From Sphaerolaimus hirsutus (lineage: Eukaryota > Nematoda > Chromadorea > Monhysterida > Sphaerolaimidae), in assembly GCA_964036195.1 (NCBI GenBank), contig OZ038459.1, positions 1,547,206 to 1,611,205 on the forward strand: a DNA stretch of 64,000 nt, given 5' to 3'. A program made the translations under genes and the position numbers. Below the pieces are notes generated by a model that worked only from the letters and a program-made list of their open reading frames with translations, was not told the DNA's origin and did not search any database. The number at the start of each line of letters is the position of its first letter. Position 1 is the stretch's first letter. Positions 42,651 through 51,590 of the stretch are shown here, one piece after another.

Positions 42651-43496
42651 TGATTAGAAATGGCCAGCGTATTACGAATTACGGCGAGGCGGCAGCATGC
42701 ACGATTCGTTCGAGAGTAACACATCCCCCAGCGGTGGCAACAATGCACAAGAAGCAGGTTTTTTGTCGCCGCGACACAATTACCAAACGTTCACACTCTT
42801 AGCTCGTGTCAAACTTTACGATGTGCAGACTATTTAGTTCGCCAAAAAAGAGGTGGTCCTGCATTCGATCGCATGCGGGACGCCAAATGGCCGGGCGGCT
42901 TTTTATTTCGAGCCTAACATTGGCATTTGGCCAACAAAACTTAGGTAGTGGCCGGGCAAGCGGCGTCGAAAATCGGCCACGCACGGTAAACGAAAATCGA
43001 AATTATAATTGTCACCAAACGTCTCGACCCGGACTTTTGATTTGCGGGCAGATTTGAACTCGACAAAAGCGACAAGCCACGACTACAGACATTGTTTTCA
43101 TCAGAACATGCGATCGGCGCACCGCCACCCGCTCACGGCACCGGAAATCCACTGTGACTTGAAGCACTTGACATTTATTGAGTATAAATACTTCCCAAAT
43201 TCAATCAGAACATAAGGCGCAGGTAAGGCGCACGCAAGTAGGGCGCTTTACTTGCATCTTATGTTCTTATCGAATCTGGCGACATTCCAAATTTAATTGG
43301 ACAGCAAAATATGCCCGGCACGCCGTCAAAACTTCAAAGGAAACTGTAGGGCACCCATCAGTACCCAAATTCGAGTGCCCTCCCAATTAAATCAGAGCCC
43401 AGGAAAGCCCCAATGGTCGCTCAAGTCACAATTCCCCAGCCGCGAGCGGGCGCCGTGCCGCCGGTGCGTCAATATAGATCCGGTGCGTCAACTCAC

Positions 43497-43604
43497 GGGC
43501 ACTCCGGCCTTCTCGATGGCCGACCGCTTGGCCGGCACGCCCGGCTGCAGTTGGTGCTGCTGCGACGCGACCGCGCCCTGCTGCTGCTGCTGCTGCTGGA
43601 GCAC
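43497..43604 (-). CDS. mbl: mbl exon 8, PKRxxIEK segment
   Basis: A 108-nt exon, phase 0 at both ends. The acceptor CCTCGCAG precedes VLQQQQQQQGAVASQQHQLQ then PGVPAKRSAIEKAGVP; the donor is CCC|GTGAGT. VPAKRSAIEKAG corresponds to the PLPKRPALEKTNG segment conserved after the second finger pair in MBNL proteins, a strong family marker. Confidence 0.85.
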
Positions 43605-43677
43605 CTGCGAGGCGGCGACATGCAACCACGGGCACAGTGGCACGAACACGCGAGTTCCTTTGGGGCCCCCCCCCCCG

Positions 43678-44095
43678 GCGCTACACACACTGGCCAGTGA
43701 ACTGGTTTCCATGTGAGTTGACGATTTTAGTTGACGGGTCGCGGCACGATTTTCGAGAGCACATGCGGTAATGTGGGAAGGGAACTTGTATTGGTAAACT
43801 GGACAGACAAATTGCTATACAACGAATTATACCGTATTTTGATGAATAAAAGCACGTGAAAAACTGCACCAATTTCACCCAAAGTAAATAGATGCAGCGT
43901 GAAAAATATAATGAAAAAATGTAACTTTCGTTATTTTATTCAGATGGAATATGGTAGATTCCATTGTAAGGTGTAATGTCGCTGGGGTCTATGTGCATTC
44001 GAACATCGTTCCGCGACCAATTAACCAAAATATGAATGGAAACCAGTCGGCCCAGTTGACACTCGATGTGATTGTCAACTAGTTGTGTGTAAGGC
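43678..44095. mobile_element. ACACACTGGCCAGTGAAC MITE in mbl intron 7
   Basis: GGCGCTACACACACTGGCC at the left, TGTCAACTAGTTGTGTGTAA then GGCC at the right. About 418 bp, with an insert (43830-43990) that carries GGAATATGGTAGATTCC and the GTGTAATGTCGC block of another repeat. Confidence 0.6.
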
Positions 44096-45026
44096 CAATA
44101 ATAGGTTTTTTAAACCGGGAAAACCGCGGCACCGTGTCACGCTGTGCTGCTTCACTCGGCACGGCAAAACTGAAACAATCTTAAGCACGGAAACGGCAAG
44201 GCACGGAAACGAAAACAATTATTTACAGTTTGATGGACTTTTGGTCTAATTTGACTGCCTGACTATTAAACGTCCTAATTTGGACCTGAGTGGCTTTTTT
44301 TCTCAGCTGACATAAGTTTATGAATATATTTATATTTCCCGATTTTGTTCAAAAGTGAAGATTACCGCTAAGTTTACGTTTTTATACGTTTGTCATTTTC
44401 GTTTTCCTTTCATTTAACACTTAATATTTTTTGGCCACTATTTGTATCGATTCAAAAATGAACTCAACAAATGAATTTGACATTGAAATCCAGCCTTCAA
44501 GCATGACATAAAGCATTATTCACATTCGACATTTCAGCAGTTGAGCAGTTATCAAAAGCGATCATTTTAGTCATGCGAACAAGTTTTTTTTGGTCATTTA
44601 CGAGTCAAAATTGTTCGTGAAAACCACTTCGGAAACACGAAAGCGGGCGAGAACGAAAGAGTTATTTCATACAAGCCAAAAACAGCATGTCAATCGATCC
44701 TAACAAAATAGGGACAAACTTCACAAAATGCCGACGAAAACAAGCCACTCGCAAAACTTTCACACGAACACAAAAAACGTCCCGAAAATATATGCTCATA
44801 CCAAAAAAACAAAGCGTTGCGGTAAACGAACCGCGGGCTTCACATTAGGCGACCGTGGCAACGAAAGAAAACCCGGTTTCGATCAAGTCAAGTAGTGAGT
44901 CAAGTCGAATGCCAAGTGAAGTGTCAAGTAAAGTGGTGATAAATATGCGAATGAAGTAGCACGAGCGGAACACGCGCGAGCGGCTGGGCGGCCGCCAAAG
45001 CGGGGCGCAAATGCGTCGCGACCAAC
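44096..45026. other. mbl intron 7, remainder
   Basis: AT-rich sequence with short GGCACGG / GCACGGAAACG runs (44120-44215). No exon or complete repeat recognised. Confidence 0.4.
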
Positions 45027-45464
45027 CATGAGTAGCTGCAGTGCGGCCGTCTGGTCGCCGGCCTGCGCGGCGGCGGCCAACTGCTGCTGGTGTTGGTGCT
45101 GCGCGGCAGCTGCCGCCGCCGCGGCCGCGTGCGCCTGCTGCTGCTGGCCCACGTCGTAGTAGCTCGCCAAGTAGGGCACGGCCGTCTGCAGCGGCGCGCC
45201 GTGCGCCGCGTGCGCGGTAATTGGCTGCGCCGCGTCGACGGCGGCGGCGGGGGCGGCGGGCTCTAGCGGCCGCTTCCGGTTGGCCGCGGGCGCCGCGTGC
45301 TGGCTGTAGGCGGGCTGCTTGTAGTCCGCGCCGGCCGACTGCACCTGGGCGGCCATGATGGGCTGGCCCACCGAGCTGCTGGTCGTCGTGCCCGTGGCTC
45401 GTTGCTGCTGCTGCTGCTGTTGGTGCTGCACGGCGTTGTGCATGGCCGCCGCCGCTGCCGCAGC
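45027..45464 (-). CDS. mbl: mbl exon 7, long Q/A-rich linker with KRPLE motif
   Basis: 438 nt, 146 codons, phase 0. The acceptor is GCACATAG. It starts with seven Ala and MHNAVQHQQQQQQQ, then a TTTSSSVGQPI stretch, NRKRPLEPAAPAAAVD, YLASYYDVGQQQQ, an Ala run and DQTAALQLLM at donor ATG|GTTGGT. The AAAAAAM start and KRPLE match the QAAATAAAM and SLKRPLE segments of insect muscleblind. All other frames are Ala/Arg- or Cys-rich shadows of the CAG/GCC repeats. Confidence 0.85.
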
Positions 45465-46961
45465 CTATGTGCGCCAATGTGAACGGGTCAAACGTGGCAC
45501 CGGGGAGCGGGCGGCGCGGAATACGCTCGTTTTTTTGGACAACTCTAGCCCCACCGACATTCCGACCAATTTTCAAATTTTTTTTCTGCAAACGGGTAAC
45601 GCCCGCAGCGCCAACTTAGTGCACATTAGAATTGGGACGATATATATTTACCCAGTTCGGAATTTACGAATGCCAAAAATCGATGTGTTGTTGAGTAAAA
45701 AAAATATTTCGAGACTTAAGAATACCTAGAATAACCAAAAGCGACGTTTGTGAAGAATAAAAAAAAATAAAGTCGTCCAAATCCTAGAAAATGGGAATAG
45801 GTACAATGCCATCGACGGGATCACTTATCTTCAAAGCCAGCAAAAAGATGAAATTTTCATCCCGCCGATGGTAGAAATAAACTGGCACAAATTTTAGCTC
45901 GACAGCTTTTTACACACGAACCACGACAGACGAATGTATACAATTGCGCACAGTGGTAACAAGTTGGGGTTAATTTTGCATTTGCACATATTTATTTACA
46001 AACATTTACATGTTCACAGCGCGCCGGCAGCACTGATATTTAAGGCAAATTAAATAATTAAGACTAATTAAGGCGCACTCATGCAGTGTGAAATTCTGGC
46101 TGCAGCGAAATTAGTTTACAGCAAAATCAGCGGGTGCGATGTTTTCAGATTTTTTCCCGATAAATTTTTCGTTTGAACTGAAGCTTCTGAAGAAAGCTTC
46201 TGACTTCTGAAGCATAAAAGTTCTTTTATTTCAACTACCGTATAAATATTTCTTCATTATCGAGTATCCTTGTGGTGCCAATTTCTGTAAATGGCTAAGT
46301 GACAAGAAAAGTGCTGAGTAGATAAGTAAAGATGTCAAACGACATGTAAAATATAAATACCAATTAATTTTCAGTACAAAATATTTACTTGGCTGTACTT
46401 TACCAGACACTTATCACTAATACAGTCATTTATTCACTTGCGGAGTTGGCTCCCAAATAAATACTATTGAAATGAGTACTTTCCTAAACATATTTATATC
46501 TCACACAATCCGTTTTTAAGGAAAAAGGCTTCTCACGGGGCCACCTACCATTTACTTTTTCATTAATTTTTCCTTTCTAGCAAGCAAAGTGTAATTATCA
46601 GCACGAGAAGGTAAAAAAATAGCTGCAAGCGTTGATTTTCGTACGTTGTGCAAACGTGAACAAAAATATCTAGGCAAGAAATCTGCACGACAGTGGGAGA
46701 AAGCGTAAAATACATGCAAAGATTTTTTTTTGGGGGGGGGAAGCGACAAAAGAGGCACCCACAAAACGGGAACAAGAAACTAAAAAGCATCCCTGGGACA
46801 GTTCATCTAGCCGAGGCAACCTAATATCAAAGCTGCACTTTTGCAGTCGGAAAAAAAACACAATTTCTAAAAGGTAGCGGGGGGGGGGGAATCTAAGCGT
46901 GTAAAAGCACTAGCGAAAGCGACACGTAACAGAGCGGGTAGCAGTAACGTGTATAACTGAC
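45465..46961. other. mbl intron 6
   Basis: 1.5 kb, AT-rich. Contains a GTGCCAATTTCTGTAAATGG element (from about 46274 to the GCGGAGTTGGCTC end near 46453) of the CAG-targeting style, and a G-run at 46732. No exon recognised. Confidence 0.5.
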
Positions 46962-47375
46962 CAGATGTGGCTGCGGCGCGGTCACGTTGCCGTTGGCGTC
47001 GTGGCACTGCAGCGGCAGCAGCTGCGCGTGCTGGTCCAACGTGTGCGCGTGCAGCAGCTGCGGCGCGACTGCCAGGCCGGCCGGCGGCGCCATGTGCGCC
47101 AGCGCCAACTTCTGCTTGACCTGCGCCAGCAGATGCGCCGGCGGGTGGAAGTACTTGCAGGGGGCGCGGCCGCACCCGCCCGCCGCCGCGTCGGGACTCG
47201 CGTTGCCGTTGCCGTTGGCCTGGCCGGGCGGCTGGGCGCTGGCGCACCGGCGCACAAAGTCCATGCACACGGTCACCGTGCCGTCGGTGCCCCGTTCCAC
47301 GTCGGCCGGCGGGTGGGCGAACTTGCAGTCGGCCTCGGGGCGGCCGCAGTTGCCGCGCAAGTACTCGCGGCACAC
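46962..47375 (-). CDS. mbl: mbl exon 6, third and fourth CCCH fingers
   Basis: 414 nt, 138 codons, phase 0. The acceptor GCGAAG precedes [20 protein letters not shown] then HPPADVE: a perfect C-X7-C-X6-C-X3-H finger 3. [15 protein letters not shown] leads to finger 4, whose end [20 protein letters not shown] is canonical. Between CMDFVRR and GGCGRAP, however, about 23 residues (rich in Ala, Gly, Asn, Pro) are inserted, splitting the first Cys spacing. After the finger comes an Ala/Leu/His-rich stretch to QPHL at donor CTG|GTCAGT. The VE|VCREY junction with exon 5 equals the LEVCREY of MBNL. Confidence 0.93.
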
Positions 47376-47775
47376 CTTCGCGGTTCAAGGGTTTGGGGGT
47401 GGGGCCGCTTTGGGGGTGCTTTTGATTGGGAAACACAGTTGGGGGGGGGTGCCGGATTTCGGCTGCGTTGGGATGTTTATGCAGGGAGCCGTCGGCAAGC
47501 CACCTCACACTTTTGTATGATTAAGTGCCAAGTTAGATGAAGCTACACACACACTAGTTTACTATCGAATTTTGAAAAAAATTTAAAACTCATAAATAAG
47601 CTTTGAACGCATTTGGATTTACCGGAATGAGATGTCCGCCAACTTATGTTGACAGAGATTAAAAAATGACTCATTCCGGTCAACTAAAATGCGTTCAAAG
47701 CTGATATATGTGTTTTCCAATTGTTTTCAGTTCGGTAGAAAACTAGTGTGTGTGTGCACATTAAATTCCGTCTCA

Positions 47776-48012
47776 TAGGACCCACACACTAGTTGACATC
47801 AAAATTCGTGTCAACTAAATTCAACTAAATTTTGTTTATAATGTGATTTCAAGATCCTAAGTGATAGAGCATAGTTAATTTTATATCGTGACATAGGATT
47901 TTCACTGTTACTGTTCACTGTGATGCTTTCAAAAATATATCTTTGTGTTGTGTAGTAGTTGACAAAAATATTCAGTTGACATTTATTTGCTATGTCAACT
48001 AGTGTGTGTGGG
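47776..48012. mobile_element. ACACACTAGTTGACATC MITE with ATA duplication
   Basis: GGACCCACACACTAGTTGAC to GTCAACTAGTGTGTGTGGGC, then CT, flanked by ATA on each side. About 237 bp. Confidence 0.75.
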
Positions 48013-48928
48013 CCTATAGCCACTCAATTACGCCATCTTTTATTTGGACATGCCAAAGGCTCCCGCATAACAGCAAGCGTCTTATCAAATTTCAATTAGC
48101 CATTTTCCAAGCGTTTCGAGAGACCGCCAGAAATAGGAAACAAATGAAATGACCGGGAAAAGTTTATGCATGTTTAGCGGTTGAAATCAGAATCAAATCA
48201 AAGTTATAACCGAACGTTTTCATGCATAAAATAAACCGGATCATTATTAGAAAGCGTGGAAAAGCGGGGGAGGGGTTCATTTCGGACATTGGGGGGACAT
48301 GTGCGGGAAAATTGTCCTATTCGAAGTGTGCTGTTTATTTGTGGGGTTTAATTAATTCTTTGTCAAGCGAACATAATAATATTTTTAGCCGTATTCATTA
48401 GTCTGCGGGTTTTTTAAAACTAATTAATTACATTTTGATTAAGTGAACGTGTTTCCATATTAATCAACAACTACAAATACAAAGCGGCAAATAAATTTCT
48501 TATGTAGCTGTGCGAGCTTTCAAGTCGAATTTAATCGGTGCTCTTTCTAGACAAATTTTCATAACAAAACGGGAAGCGAAGGTTTTTCGGCACGCACGAT
48601 GGCTAATAAAGTTAAATAAATAGGCAGCCATATTAGCTGTAAGCTGAGCTTAATTCCTATATAAAAAGATGGACGAATAAAACTAGGTTTTGTCAAAAAT
48701 TGTCGTTAAAATGAAGCCAACAGTGAAAACAAAAACGTTAGCTACCTCGCTGGCGCGCAGTTCCTACAGCTACAGCGCTTTTGTGCATGAAACAAACTAC
48801 TGGCGCAAAAATTTGAGTAACCCGAAATTTTGTCGGGCCGCCCGATCATAAAATTGCCCATCAATTAAAAAAAATATATGTACACTGCCCGCTTCAATGC
48901 GCTACCAATCAGTACCACAATGAACCAG

Positions 48929-49070
48929 GGGGCAATCCAAGACCCTGTAAAATGCTCATGTAAAGTGTCAAATGTCAGTGTAAAATTCCCTGCAAGATGG
49001 CAACCGAGTTGCCATTTTGCACGGCATTTTACACGATTTTTTACAATTTGCATGACATTTGACATTTTGC
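48929..49070. mobile_element. Introner-family copy cut by another MITE
   Basis: CAG then GGGGCAATCCAAGACCCTG, internal GATGGCAACCGAGTTGCCAT and CATTTGACATTTTGCA, after which the terminus is replaced by the ACACACTAG element at 49072. On the plus strand it begins with the GGGG end, so the GT end would have faced the minus-strand donor side. Confidence 0.7.
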
Positions 49071-49071
49071 A

Positions 49072-49275
49072 ATGGCCCTGCGCACACTAGTTTTCACACC
49101 AAATTTCGAAATTTCATCTACGAGCTTTGAACTTGTTTAAGTTTTCCACGATGAGTGATTTTTATCTCCGTCAACTGTAGTTGACGGCCACCTTATTGTA
49201 GAAAACTCGAATGCGTTCTCAGATGATTTATGAGTTTTCGAAATTTCGTGTGAAAACTAGTGTGCGCACGCACGA
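49072..49275. mobile_element. GCGCACACTAGTTTTCACACC MITE
   Basis: GGCCCTGCGCACACTAGTTT to GTGAAAACTAGTGTGCGCAC. About 200 bp, inserted in the introner-family copy to its left. Confidence 0.8.
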
Positions 49276-49465
49276 CGGAATGAATCGGGCCGCCCGAAAA
49301 ACACGTCGGGCCAATCAAATGAATACGATCGCCCACGATGAATACGTGCAGCGATAAAAATACGCAATTAATCAAATCTCGCGCTTCCAGCGGCGGCCCA
49401 AAAAAACACGCAAATAATCAAATCTCGCTAGCGGGGCGCCAAAAAAGTGCAAAAAAGTCACCGAC

Positions 49466-49588
49466 CTCGACTCGATCCGTCCTGCTTTTGGCGACCTGCT
49501 GCTGCTGAGACACGGCGGCGGCGGCGGCAAGTGCCGCTGGAGAAGTGGCGCCGCCCGGCGCCGCGCCGTTGCCCGCCAGCATGTTCAT
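49466..49588 (-). CDS. mbl: mbl exon 5, leads into third finger
   Basis: 123 nt, 41 codons, phase 0. A C-run acceptor CCCCAG precedes MNMLAGNGAAPGGATSPAAL, an Ala run, SQQQQVAKSRTDRVE and donor GAG|GTCGGT. SRTDRVE is the conserved RTDRLE that precedes VCREY in MBNL, so the exon is certain as muscleblind. Confidence 0.9.
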
Positions 49589-50046
49589 CTGGGGGGGGGG
49601 GGGGATTAATTGAGTTTGAGTTTTTGTTTTTGGGGATTTTAATACATTTTGGTAGCTTAACATGACATTATCGCCGGTTTGATGGCGAAAAAAGTGGAAA
49701 TTAGTCTGTTTCCTATATGTTTTCAAAAACATGTAAAATTCAATAAAATGTGCTGTTTCATCAGCCCTCAACATGGGCGAAGAATGTTACGTTTTCCTAA
49801 GTACTCTTAAAAATAGTATATCCTAAGTAAAAATACGCAAAATTCCAAAAAGTATAGAAAGAATGTCAAATTGTCTTTCTTTCTGTACTCACATTTACAT
49901 TTCCCAAAAAATAACAGTATAACACCATATGGAAAATGTAAATGTGAACACTCAAAACGTCGTGTATTTTTACCAAAGTATTTTTGAAAGTACCTAGGAA
50001 AACGTAAAAAGTTTACTCCTATGCTTACATATTCCATCTCCCACAC
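49589..50046. other. mbl intron 4
   Basis: 458 nt, CAG|GTGTGG to CCCCAG. A central inverted repeat (CATTTACATTTCCC against GGAAAATGTAAATGTG, 49890-49940, and AAGTACTCTTAAAAATAGT against TATTTTTGAAAGTACC) suggests an old palindromic insert. Confidence 0.55.
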
Positions 50047-50178
50047 CTGCGCAAACGCATCGGGGCTGGTGGCGGTCTGCGGCATGGCGTAGATGGGGTG
50101 GCCGGCGGCGGCCGTGTAGTAGGGCAGGCCGGGGCCCACCGCGCCCGACAGACTCAGGCCCGGCTGCGAGTCGGGACC
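50047..50178 (-). CDS. mbl: mbl exon 4
   Basis: 132 nt, 44 codons, phase 0. Acceptor AAAAGCAG, then GPDSQPGLSLSGAVGPGLPY, YTAAAGHPIYAMPQTATSPD and AFAQ; donor CAG|GTGTGG. GPD followed by a Pro/Gly-rich region corresponds to the MGPDP segment between the first and second finger pairs of insect muscleblind. Confidence 0.85.
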
Positions 50179-50730
50179 CTGCTTTTACGTGAGTCCATTT
50201 AAATATGTGTGGGTACAGCTGGGGTCTAGTAGGATAGGGGGGGGGTCAGGGGGGAGGTAACCCCCCAAACTTTCCAGCTATATAAATATAAATATATAGA
50301 CTATCGTAGACCCTGATTGACTACCTACCGATGTAAACCCGATGTATCGATTGACCCTTTAGTTATGCCGAGGCGACAATTTAGGCTACTATCCACTGAA
50401 CACCCCCTCACCCCGGCCCAGTTCAGTTGCCCGATGAAATGTGTAAATCTATGCCCAGCTTTACCTACGTCAAGCAAATTTTGAGCGATGTTACACCGTT
50501 ACACCACATTAAAGTCAAAATCACCAATTTTTACGTTTTAGAATATTTTCACCTTCAAACACTAATTTTGTAACTCATCGACAATGGCGTATCCAGGGGG
50601 GTAGCCGGCAGCCCCCCCCCCTTCCCAAAGATGATATATAAAAACTCCAGGCTAAGTGAAAATTTCGGCAGCGCCCAGAACACCCCACCCCCCAAAAAAA
50701 AAACACTTAAACACCCCACAAAAAACCCAC
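50179..50730. other. mbl intron 3
   Basis: 552 nt, TTG|GTGGGT to AAGCAG. It includes TGGCGTATCCAGGGGGG (50585), a terminus of the CAGGG.CGTATCCAG repeat family, and G/C homopolymer runs. No exon seen. Confidence 0.5.
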
Positions 50731-50892
50731 CAAAAAAGTGGGCGCGAAAAGTCCCGCCTGCTGCAGGTGCTGCTGCTGTTGCTGCTGGGCGGCAAGCGCC
50801 GCGGCGACGCTAACCGCCTGCTGCTGCTGCTGCTGCTGCGCCGCTTGTTGCTGCTGCGCCAGCGTGCCGGCCACGCCCAAGGGGGACGCGAT
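50731..50892 (-). CDS. mbl: mbl exon 3, Q/A-rich linker
   Basis: 162 nt, 54 codons, phase 0. It begins after the CAG that closes the introner-type intron 2: IASPLGVAGTLAQQQQAAQQ, an Ala/Gln run, HLQQAGLFAPTFL; donor TTG|GTGGGT. LFAPTFL-GPD across the next junction resembles the IMPTLMGPDP segment of insect muscleblind, supporting this donor over a GC donor after the Gln run. Confidence 0.82.
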
Positions 50893-51470
50893 CTGGGGGC
50901 AGTCCCGGACCCTGTAAAGAGCCCTGGAGGAGGAAAGTGACATGCAAAGTGTCAAAAGTCATGTAAAATGCCCTGCAAAGGTGCCACGCACACTAGATGT
51001 CAACTGGTTTTGATGTCAACTTGATTTTTGACACTGAAGGTTGTAGAGAAATTTTCAATGGCACATGCGGCAATGTCGAGGTGGAATTAATATTGTGATG
51101 TGAATTTGAACACTGTTTCGCAACCTAACAACTAAAATCTTTATGAAAACAGTCGGCCCAGTTGACATCCGGATGTCAACAGGGCCGATTGTTTTTCATA
51201 AAATAATTTACTATATGGGCTGAGAAATCGTGTTCAAATGCATATGGCAATCTTAATTCCTATTCGACATTGCCGCATGTGCCCTTGAAAATTGTAGTGC
51301 GACCTAAATTTAACTAAAATCGAGTTCACACCAAAACAGTTGACATCAAGTGTGTGGGGCGCCAAAATGGCAACTCGGTTGCCATTTTGCAGGACACTTT
51401 ACATGACTTTTGACACTTTACATGACATTTTCCATCCTCCAGGGCTCTCTACAGGGTGCGGGACTGTCAC
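50893..51470 (-). mobile_element. Introner-type element forming mbl intron 2
   Basis: The intron begins GTGACAGTCCCGCACCCTG and ends CAGGGTCCGGGACTGCCCC then CAG, with CAG immediately before the donor. The terminal repeats agree over about 20 bp. The arms carry GTCAAAAGTCATGTAAA and its inverse. The centre (GCAACCGAGTTGCCAT) has been opened by a second MITE at 50980-51363, making this the longest of the six. Excision rejoins MQQ-IASP in phase 0 within a CAG-rich coding stretch. Confidence 0.9.
50980..51363. mobile_element. MITE nested inside the introner of mbl
   Basis: GGTGCCACGCACACTAGATG to ATCAAGTGTGTGGGGCGCC, with AAA on both sides as the likely duplication. The internal paired GACATCCGGATGTCAAC at about 51170-51180 marks the centre. 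Related to 34938-35326. Confidence 0.8.
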
Positions 51471-51590
51471 CTGCTGCATGAGCAGGTTTTTGAGAGCCAA
51501 GTTGTTACGGCCGTTGATCAACAGCTGGTCTTTGATGTGCTGCGGCGGGTGCAGGTACTTGCACTTTGGGTTGTCGCGCGTGCACCGGCC
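51471..51590 (-). CDS. mbl: mbl exon 2, second CCCH finger
   Basis: 120 nt, 40 codons, phase 0. The acceptor AATCTCAG precedes [20 protein letters not shown] then [20 protein letters not shown]. With CYDSIK from exon 1 this makes C-X7-C-X6-C-X3-H. The K|GRC junction is the same intron position as in MBNL genes. [15 protein letters not shown] is near-identical to other arthropod muscleblinds from memory. The donor is the introner end CAG|GTGACA. Confidence 0.96.

Larger units (their letters stand above)
47376..49465. other. mbl intron 5 with MITEs
   Basis: GAG|GTCGGT donor. The intron holds elements at 47541-47758 (CTACACACACACTAGTTTAC ends), 47776-48012, 48929-49070 and 49072-49275. 48020-48920 is AT-rich with no recognised feature apart from a CCCGAAATTTTGTCGGGC palindrome near 48821. 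Confidence 0.6.

Noticed and set aside
44845..45591. 248-codon Arg/Ala-rich minus-strand frame
   Set aside because: It is an off-frame reading of mbl exon 7; the in-phase frame has the conserved KRPLE motif and continuous phase with its neighbours.
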